From positions 1-10,301 of the forward strand of contig JAEUJR010001128.1 in the NCBI GenBank assembly GCA_016793585.1: a stretch of 10,301 bases of DNA, read 5' to 3'. Made by a program: the position numbers and the translations under genes. The notes under the pieces were generated by a model that ran no database searches, had not been told where the DNA came from, and saw only the letters and a list, made by a program, of their open reading frames with translations. Numbering within the stretch: position 1 is the stretch's first letter; each line of letters begins with the position of its first letter. The stretch is from Archangium sp. (GTDB lineage Bacteria > Myxococcota > Myxococcia > Myxococcales > Myxococcaceae). This document shows positions 5,887-10,301 of this stretch, piece after piece.

Positions 5887-7167
5887 GTGAACGACTCGAC
5901 CCGAACGCTCGACCAGACCGCGGCGCCGTTTCGGCCCATGCCGATGCGCCTGCTCGTGCTCGCCGGGCCCGATCGCGGCGCCGAGCTGGTGGTCGAGCAG
6001 GGCACCGCGCTGGTGGGCACCCACGCCGACTGTCAGCTCAAGCTGGCCGATGACGCCGTGTCACGCAGGCACCTCTCGATCGAGCTGCTGGGCATTCGGG
6101 CGCGCGTGCGCGACCTCGGCTCGAAGAACGGCACGCGCTTTCAGGGCGCGAAGCTGACGGTGCTCGACCTGCCGCTCGGCTCGGTCATCGAGCTCGGCAG
6201 CACCCAGCTGGCGGTGTTGCCGAAGGTGAGCGCGACCGCCACGCCGAAGGAGTCTCTTCAGGGGCTGCTCGGCCGCTCCCCCGTGATGCGCGGGCTGTTC
6301 TCGCAGCTCGAGCAGGTGGGGCCGACCGACGCGTCGGTGCTGCTGCACGGCGAGACGGGCACGGGCAAAGAAGCGAGCGCCCGCGTGCTGCACCACCTCT
6401 CTCCGCGCAAAGACGGGCCGTTCGTCACCTTCGACTGCGGCGCGGCGACGGGCGACCTCGTGCAGGCCACGCTCTTTGGCCACGTGAAGGGCGCGTTCAC
6501 CGGAGCGGTGAAGGACTCCGCCGGCGTGGTCGAGGCCGCCGACGGAGGCACGCTCATGCTCGACGAGGTGGCGGCGTTGCCGCTCGAGCTGCAGCCGTTG
6601 CTGCTGCGGGTGCTCGAGAGCGGCTCGTACCAGCGCGTCGGCGACACGAAGGTGCGCACCTCGGACTTTCGCCTGCTGGCCACCACCCAGCACGATCTTC
6701 CCAGGCGCGTGAAGGCGGGCGCGTTTCGGGCCGACCTCTACTACCGGCTCTCGGCCATCGTGCTCGAGGTGCCAGCGCTCAGAGATCGCCTCGAAGACGT
6801 CGCGATGCTGGCGCAGGCGTTCGCGCGCGGGCAGCGCAGCGACGCGGTGCTCTCACCCAGCGCGTTGGCCGCCCTCTCGGCGTGGCAGTGGCCCGGCAAC
6901 GTGCGCGAGCTCAAGAACGTGGTGGAGCGCATTCTGGCGCTGGGCGAAGACGCCGTGCTGCCGAAGGCCCCCGAGGTGAGCGGCGCCGACTTTCACGCCG
7001 CGAAGGAGCGCGCGCTGGCCGCGTTCGAGCGCAGCTACCTCGAGGCCCTGCTCACCAGACACCAGGGTTCGGCCGCTGCGGCCGCGCGGGAGGCCGGCAT
7101 CGCGCGCAGCTACCTGTACAAGATGCTGGAGCAGCACGGGGTTGATCCGGCGAAGTTCAGGGGTTGA
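5887..7167 (+). CDS. FHA domain-containing sigma-54-dependent transcriptional activator
   Basis: A 426-aa enhancer-binding protein in three parts. The FHA domain (~20-112) keeps the phosphothreonine-binding residues: VSRRH (58-62) and SKNGT (79-83). The AAA+ domain (~125-355) has Walker A GETGTGKE (155-162), the sigma-54-contacting GAFTGA (202-207), Walker B GGTLMLDE (220-227), Arg fingers in FRADLYYRL, and WPGNVRELKN at 335-344. The C-terminal Fis-type helix-turn-helix is GSAAAAAREAGIARSYLYKM (394-413). FHA in place of a receiver domain means the signal is probably a phosphothreonine, for instance one placed by a Ser/Thr kinase such as the one at 3542; this family design is typical of myxobacteria. 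It should activate sigma-54 promoters from upstream sites. The GTG start at 5887 is the only sensible one, four bases after the previous stop. Full length, no missing key residue. Confidence 0.95.
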   Translation: MNDSTRTLDQTAAPFRPMPMRLLVLAGPDRGAELVVEQGTALVGTHADCQLKLADDAVSRRHLSIELLGIRARVRDLGSKNGTRFQGAKLTVLDLPLGSVIELGSTQLAVLPKVSATATPKESLQGLLGRSPVMRGLFSQLEQVGPTDASVLLHGETGTGKEASARVLHHLSPRKDGPFVTFDCGAATGDLVQATLFGHVKGAFTGAVKDSAGVVEAADGGTLMLDEVAALPLELQPLLLRVLESGSYQRVGDTKVRTSDFRLLATTQHDLPRRVKAGAFRADLYYRLSAIVLEVPALRDRLEDVAMLAQAFARGQRSDAVLSPSALAALSAWQWPGNVRELKNVVERILALGEDAVLPKAPEVSGADFHAAKERALAAFERSYLEALLTRHQGSAAAAAREAGIARSYLYKMLEQHGVDPAKFRG

Positions 7168-7171
7168 TCAG

Positions 7172-7189
7172 CCGCGCGTCAGGGCGCGG
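7172..7189 (+). terminator. GC-rich hairpin after the sigma-54 activator gene
   Basis: CCGCGC (7172-7177) pairs perfectly with GCGCGG (7184-7189) around a six-base loop, four bases after the TGA at 7167. There is no T-run after it, so it may be a weak or Rho-assisted terminator, or chance in GC-rich DNA. Confidence 0.35.
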
Positions 7190-7212
7190 GGCCAGGCGCG
7201 TCGACGAAGTGC

Positions 7213-7218
7213 TTGACG
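7213..7218 (+). promoter_or_regulatory. Possible -35 box for tRNA-Phe
   Basis: TTGACG is five of six to the consensus TTGACA and lies 49 bases before the tRNA. Start of transcription about 30 bases downstream would leave a leader of roughly 20 bases. No good -10 box is visible at the right spacing (CAGAAG there), so support is weak. Confidence 0.25.
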
Positions 7219-7267
7219 TCACCGGCGCGCACGGGCAGAAGCGCGACCGCTTTTCTCGTTGTGGTTC

Positions 7268-7340
7268 GCCCAGGTAGCTCAGTTGGTAGAGCAGGGGACT
7301 GAAAATCCCCGTGTCGCTGGTTCGATTCCGGCCCTGGGCA
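7268..7340 (+). tRNA. tRNA-Phe (anticodon GAA)
   Basis: This is a complete 73-base cloverleaf. The acceptor stem pairs GCCCAGG (7268-7274) with CCTGGGC (7333-7339), with discriminator A7340. The D arm is GCTC-AGTTGGTA-GAGC. The anticodon arm is GGGGA-CTGAAAA-TCCCC with anticodon GAA. The variable loop is GTGTC. The T arm is GCTGG-TTCGATT-CCGGC with one G-U pair. The 3' CCA is not encoded (ACTC follows) and must be added after transcription. tRNA 3' ends are common integration sites, and the sequence changes character just downstream. Confidence 0.97.
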
Positions 7341-7411
7341 CTCGTTTCAAGCAGATAGCTCGTGTGTGTCGTCCACTGAGTCTGATGTTTGAATCCGTTT
7401 TCGCTCCCGTC

Positions 7412-7427
7412 TGGCACACCCGTGGCA
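7412..7427 (+). promoter_or_regulatory. Sigma-54 (-24/-12) promoter-like site
   Basis: TGGCACACCCGTGGCA matches the consensus TGGCACRNNNNTTGCW with one mismatch (T to G in the -12 half). The invariant GG and GC are at the correct ten-base offset. It also consists of a direct repeat of TGGCACA, so the match could be a by-product of that repeat. No intact gene follows within about 600 bases; the broken FISSP gene and then the kinase at 8018 are next. Confidence 0.35.
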
Positions 7428-7847
7428 CAACGCCGACGAGTCGCCCGACTCTCGCCTCAAACTGCTGCGCCTCACCGCGAGGCGGCACTTCCACCACGTC
7501 GGCCGCTTCGAGTGCCGCCGCAGCGCTCAGCGGGCCACCAGAAAAGGAACGTCGAAGAGGTGCGGGAGTGGATGACGTGGGCTCGTCAAACGTCGTTTCT
7601 CCAACGCCAGTCGTCCGTGAGCTTCGGGAACTCCTGCCCTCGGCGTTCCAGGCTGCTCTCCGGGCCCACGAGCTGATGGGCGACAACCTCAGCGCCGAGA
7701 GCAACTGCGGCAGCGGGGTAGCGGAACGCGAGAGCGAGCGCGGGACCACAACGCAGATGCGATACAGTCCGTCACGGGGCAGCACAACACTGCGTCTCGT
7801 CGTCATCGGTGTCGACACGACTGTGTCCACGAAACCGCCAGACCTCC

Positions 7848-7973
7848 ATGCCCGTGAAAAAGATCCGTATCTTCATCTCCTCGCCAGCGGTGCGACGGTC
7901 TCGAAGGTTCATGCCGTGGACGGCCCATCAACGCGGACTGAAGTCAGTGCGAATCCTGAGCAGCTCGACGTAG
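7848..7973 (+). pseudogene. 5' remnant of a DUF4062-like (FISSP) gene
   Basis: From the ATG at 7848 the frame reads MPVKKIRIFISSPA, then VRRSRRFMPW, and stops at a TAG at 7971 after 41 residues. K-[IV]-R-[IV]-F-I-S-S-P is the characteristic opening of DUF4062/TIR-like N-terminal domains, in which it is normally followed by DVxxER and about a hundred further residues. Those are missing here. In myxobacteria such openings commonly start large NTPase-WD40 proteins. I read this as the start of a gene whose remainder was deleted when the kinase region was joined. The match covers only about 14 residues, so chance is not fully excluded. Confidence 0.5.
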
Positions 7974-8004
7974 TCTCAAGTCAAGCAACGCTACGGCCCA
8001 CCCC

Positions 8005-8010
8005 GGGGAG
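8005..8010 (+). promoter_or_regulatory. Shine-Dalgarno site of the TPR-S kinase gene
   Basis: GGGGAG lies seven bases before the ATG at 8018. This gene thus uses a conventional leader, unlike the box-N6-start genes on the left side of the window. Confidence 0.65.
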
Positions 8011-8017
8011 ACTCTGA

Positions 8018-9772
8018 ATGTCCGACACCCCGACCAACGCAAAAGGAATCGCTCCCGGCACGTTCCTCGATGGCCGTTTCGAGATCGAACGGCTCCTCGG
8101 TCGTGGCGGAATGGGTGAGGTCTGGCGGGTGCTCGACCACGAAACGATGCGCAGACGGGCGCTCAAGGTGCTGCTCGATGAGCACAAGCGCGACCAACTG
8201 CTGCAGACGCGGTTTCGGTTGGAGGCGAAGATTCGCGGGCTCGCTGGCAATCACCCGGGCATCGTCGACGTCGTGGCGGCCGACCAGCTGTCGGACGGTC
8301 GCCAGTACCTGCTCATGGAGCTGCTCGAGGGGGCCGACTTCGAGTCCTTCAGCGCGATGCAGCCTGAGCAAAGGATCTCATTCGAAGACGCCCTCCTCGC
8401 GCTCGCGCTGACCTGTGACGCCATCGGCGCGGCACACGAGCGCAGCATCCTCCATCGGGACATCAAGCCGTCGAACCTGTTTCGAATCACGCGCGACGAT
8501 CTTCGCGTTCTCGACTTTGGTCTGGCGCGCCAAGGCGCCGCGTCAGCAATGACGAACTTCGCGTGCGGAACGCCGGGGTACATGTCTCCGGAGCAGGCGA
8601 ACAACCCAACGGCCGTGACGACGCGTACCGATGTCTTCGCGCTCGGCGCCACATTGTACCGACTCCTGTCGGGGAGAACGCCCAGAGGCACCGAGTCGCC
8701 CTCGCTCGACCTGGTGGCCCCCTTCGTTCCGAGGGAAGCGCGCCTCATCATACAGCGTGCCATGGCGCCGTCGCCCGATGACCGATTCCGGACAGCGCGC
8801 GAGCTGCTCCAGGCGCTCCTCAGCGCTTTTCCGGCGCTGGTGCCGAACCTGAGCCGAATGCCTCCTCCGGTGCCTGCGGGGCCACCGCACTCACGCTCCG
8901 AGCCGGGGGTGGAAATCATCGCCATCTCGGCCGCGCCCGGTGCCGATGCCGTTCGTCTGAAGAACCGGCTCCGCCAGGCGCGCAGCCAGCCGACGAATGC
9001 GCTCGCGGCGGTCGACGCCGTGCAACGTGAGCTCGAAGCGATGCACCTCGATGTGATGTTCGAGCTGCTCGAGGCGCTCCGAGCGCTCGACGTCCCGGCA
9101 TCGACGGTCGCGGTCATCGAGGAAGCTGGTTCTCGTTTCAAAGCCGACCCGCGTGTTCAGCAGCATCTGGGGTTCGCATTGAACCGGCTGGGGCGGCGAG
9201 ACGAGGCCGAGCAGGTCCTCGTACGACTCGTCGAGACGAAGCCGACACCCGAGCATCACGGGTTGTTGGGACGGGTCTACAAAGATCGATACGACGACGC
9301 CCTGGCATCGAGCCAACCGCTGACGGCGAAGGCCTTCCTCAAGCGGGCCATCGAGACGTACCTGGCCGGCCATCGCCTGGAACCAACCGAGACCTATTGC
9401 GCCATCAACGCGCTTACTTTGATGGAGCTGGTCGAGCCGATCGACGCCAGGCGCGCTCCCCTGCTGCTGGAGGTGCTGGAGACGCTCAGCAAGAAGGAGC
9501 CCCGGCAGGATGACTACTGGGATCAGGCGACGCGGCTGGAGGTGGCGGTCTTGTCGTCAGACGAGAAGAGCGCGATGCGGCTGCTCGACTCGTGTCTGAA
9601 CGCCGCTGCGGGAGCAGGAATGCCGTTCGCGCTTCGCACGACAGCTCGGAACCTGTCGCTGCTTCGACTCAGGCGGGCGAGCGTTGGAACGCCGGAACAG
9701 TGGATCGAAAAGGTCGAGCGGACCCTGCAGGGAATGGCACATGAGCTGGAAGGCGCAGTCAAGACGCTCTGA
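8018..9772 (+). CDS. Ser/Thr protein kinase fused to a TPR-rich MAP3K TRAFs-binding-like (DUF4071/TPR-S) domain
   Basis: A 584-aa protein with a clear SD and ATG. The kinase domain (~20-270) is complete: Gly-rich loop LGRGGMGEVW (27-36), Lys50 in RALKVLL, Glu69, HRDIKPSN (146-153), DFG (166-168), GTPGYMSPEQ (184-193) and Asp205. A Pro-rich linker (~281-296) follows, with no membrane segment, so it should be cytoplasmic. From ~310 to the end it is all-helical. The core ~378-475 has TPR-like QQHLGFALNRLGRRDEAEQV, then GLLGRVYKDRY, AIETYLAGHRLEPTETYCAINALTLMEL. Those phrases are what I know from the MAP3K TRAFs-binding domain (PF13281) of animal ASK kinases and its bacterial TPR-S relatives in conflict systems. 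The kinase probably responds to or recruits partners through this region. Codons are less GC-biased at third positions than in the 3542 kinase. It converges on a WD40 gene. The kinase call is certain; the domain name is from memory of motifs. Confidence 0.92.
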   Translation: MSDTPTNAKGIAPGTFLDGRFEIERLLGRGGMGEVWRVLDHETMRRRALKVLLDEHKRDQLLQTRFRLEAKIRGLAGNHPGIVDVVAADQLSDGRQYLLMELLEGADFESFSAMQPEQRISFEDALLALALTCDAIGAAHERSILHRDIKPSNLFRITRDDLRVLDFGLARQGAASAMTNFACGTPGYMSPEQANNPTAVTTRTDVFALGATLYRLLSGRTPRGTESPSLDLVAPFVPREARLIIQRAMAPSPDDRFRTARELLQALLSAFPALVPNLSRMPPPVPAGPPHSRSEPGVEIIAISAAPGADAVRLKNRLRQARSQPTNALAAVDAVQRELEAMHLDVMFELLEALRALDVPASTVAVIEEAGSRFKADPRVQQHLGFALNRLGRRDEAEQVLVRLVETKPTPEHHGLLGRVYKDRYDDALASSQPLTAKAFLKRAIETYLAGHRLEPTETYCAINALTLMELVEPIDARRAPLLLEVLETLSKKEPRQDDYWDQATRLEVAVLSSDEKSAMRLLDSCLNAAAGAGMPFALRTTARNLSLLRLRRASVGTPEQWIEKVERTLQGMAHELEGAVKTL

Positions 9773-9803
9773 GACTCGCCGAGCTCGACAACAACGCAGT
9801 GCA

Positions 9804-9829
9804 GAGCCTCAGTGTTCGGGCTGAGGCTC
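9804..9829. terminator. Bidirectional hairpin terminator between convergent genes
   Basis: GAGCCTCAG (9804-9812) pairs perfectly over nine bases with CTGAGGCTC (9821-9829) around the loop TGTTCGGG. It lies 32 bases after the kinase stop and overlaps the stop codon of the minus-strand WD40 gene (9809-9811), so it can end both transcripts. There is no strong T-run on either side. Confidence 0.65.
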
Positions 9830-10301
9830 CGCTCCTCGCACCGGCCCTGTATCGTCAGGGCAGGTCTTGAGCACAGTGCCCTCAGCCGCGGCGGGTAAGC
9901 CATATTCGCGCCGCTCAGGATCGCTGAGTGTCCAGCCCATGCGTTTCACCTCGATGCGAAGCCTGCCGATCGTGGTTCCAACATCCATCGCATCCCTGTC
10001 TAAATCGACGCGGTGCACCGTCCCATCGGCAGTCCCTACGAGCATGGCTCGAGGCCCGGCGTTCGCGACACGAAATGCCGTCTGCCGCAGTTGGATGCGA
10101 GAGGCGAGTTCGCCAGCCCTTCGATTCCAAACGAGAAGTGAGTCGAAGTCGTCCGCGGTCACCACGCTTGCATCATCGACGACCCGAAATGCATGCGCAC
10201 ATGTATCGTGTGCATAGCGAATCACCTGCGACCCCGACAGCAGGTCCCACTCGTCGACGAATCCATCACGAGAGGCAGTCATGACCCGGCTTTCGTTGTT
10301 A
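9809..10301 (-). CDS. WD40 repeat protein, C-terminal part (5' end outside the window)
   Basis: The minus-strand frame is open to the right edge (…NNESRV before the Met at 10282), so the visible ~163 residues are only the C-terminal part. SRVMTASRDGFVDEWDLLSGSQ is a classic WD40 blade end (T-A-S-x-D-G-x-x-x-x-W-D-x-x-x-G), followed by AHAFRVV and a second blade (VVTADDFDSLLVWNRRAGEL) and a third (AMLVGTADGTVHRVDLDRD). A less regular tail of ~55 residues ends in GAEPQPEH. WD40 blades form a propeller for protein binding. In myxobacteria they often end long proteins that begin with an effector, NTPase or kinase domain, which cannot be seen here. The hairpin at the stop suggests the end of a transcript. 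The stop is at 9809. Confidence 0.85.
   Translation of the reverse strand, partial: NNESRVMTASRDGFVDEWDLLSGSQVIRYAHDTCAHAFRVVDDASVVTADDFDSLLVWNRRAGELASRIQLRQTAFRVANAGPRAMLVGTADGTVHRVDLDRDAMDVGTTIGRLRIEVKRMGWTLSDPERREYGLPAAAEGTVLKTCPDDTGPVRGAEPQPEH

Larger units (their letters stand above)
7341..8004. other. Intergenic stretch of about 660 bases with gene remnants and no intact gene
   Basis: No frame here holds a convincing complete gene. The long frame 7259-8017 starts inside the tRNA and has no family signature. Within it, 7607-7740 shows coding-like third-position GC (VRELRELLPSAFQAALRAHE and on), and another frame near 7430-7560 is coding-like for a short run (PDSRLKLLRLTARRHFHHVG). Both look like decayed pieces. 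The stretch also holds a sigma-54-promoter-like site (7412), a TACAGT box (7763) and the start of a broken MPVKKIRIFISSP gene (7848). Composition is less GC-rich than the left half. I saw no clear copy of the tRNA 3' end here to act as an attachment repeat. Confidence 0.5.

Noticed and set aside
6061..6693. 210-codon minus-strand frame
   Set aside because: Antisense shadow of the FHA/AAA+ gene, rich in Arg, Gln and His with no recognisable domain.
7189..7260. Minus-strand reading ending VRAGDVKHFVDAPGPAP and a TGA at 7189
   Set aside because: It looks like a gene tail, but its upstream side runs into the antisense of tRNA-Phe, so there is no room for a gene body.
7157..7417. 86-codon minus-strand frame containing GRNRTSDTGIFSPLLYQLSY
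   Set aside because: This is the well-known spurious translation of the antisense strand of tRNA-Phe, often misannotated as a protein.
7259..8017. 252-codon plus-strand frame reaching the kinase start
   Set aside because: It begins inside the tRNA, lacks a start with ribosome site and has no family match; only short parts look like relics.
1..10301. CRISPR array or insertion sequence
   Set aside because: I saw no regularly spaced repeats, no transposase motifs and no terminal inverted repeats; the only tandem repeat is the coding DAG repeat.

Overview
The window is very GC-rich, with C or G at most third codon positions. It carries several hallmarks of Myxococcota (probably Cystobacterineae): two Hanks-type Ser/Thr kinases, a TIGR02996/leucine-rich protein, a lipoprotein with Asp-Ala-Gly repeats, and an FHA-type sigma-54 activator. 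The taxon is inferred from gene content and style, not from a marker gene.

Layout. 1-1038 (minus): a TIGR02996/leucine-rich gene that runs off the left edge and is broken by a one-base frameshift near 254-259. 1214-1738 (plus): a small redoxin-like lipoprotein whose frame is interrupted only by one TGA, exactly where the first Cys of a CxxC motif should be. A SECIS-like hairpin follows the TGA, so I read this as a selenoprotein with a UxxC site. 1761-3511: an envelope TPR protein overlapping a lipoprotein with DAG repeats and a jelly-roll-like domain. 3542-5023: a membrane Ser/Thr kinase with a C-terminal PEGA domain. 5080-5882: two unrecognised small proteins coupled by TGATG. 5887-7167: an FHA/AAA+/HTH sigma-54 activator. 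7268-7340: tRNA-Phe(GAA).

The sequence changes character after the tRNA. 7341-8017 is a 677-base stretch with no intact gene. It holds a sigma-54-promoter-like site and the decayed start of a gene beginning MPVKKIRIFISSP, a typical start of DUF4062-like proteins. 8018-9772 encodes a second, soluble-looking kinase fused to a TPR-rich region resembling the MAP3K TRAFs-binding (DUF4071 / bacterial TPR-S) domain. A palindromic terminator separates it from a convergent WD40 gene that leaves the right edge.

How it works together. The left part looks like chromosomal envelope and signalling genes. Three genes there start exactly six bases after a TANNNT box and lack a Shine-Dalgarno sequence, which suggests leaderless transcripts. 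The right part looks like an accessory segment beside a tRNA, with domains typical of bacterial conflict and programmed-death signalling. The two most notable items are the unannotatable-by-default selenoprotein and the kinase/TPR-S fusion, whose domain pairing recalls animal ASK1.
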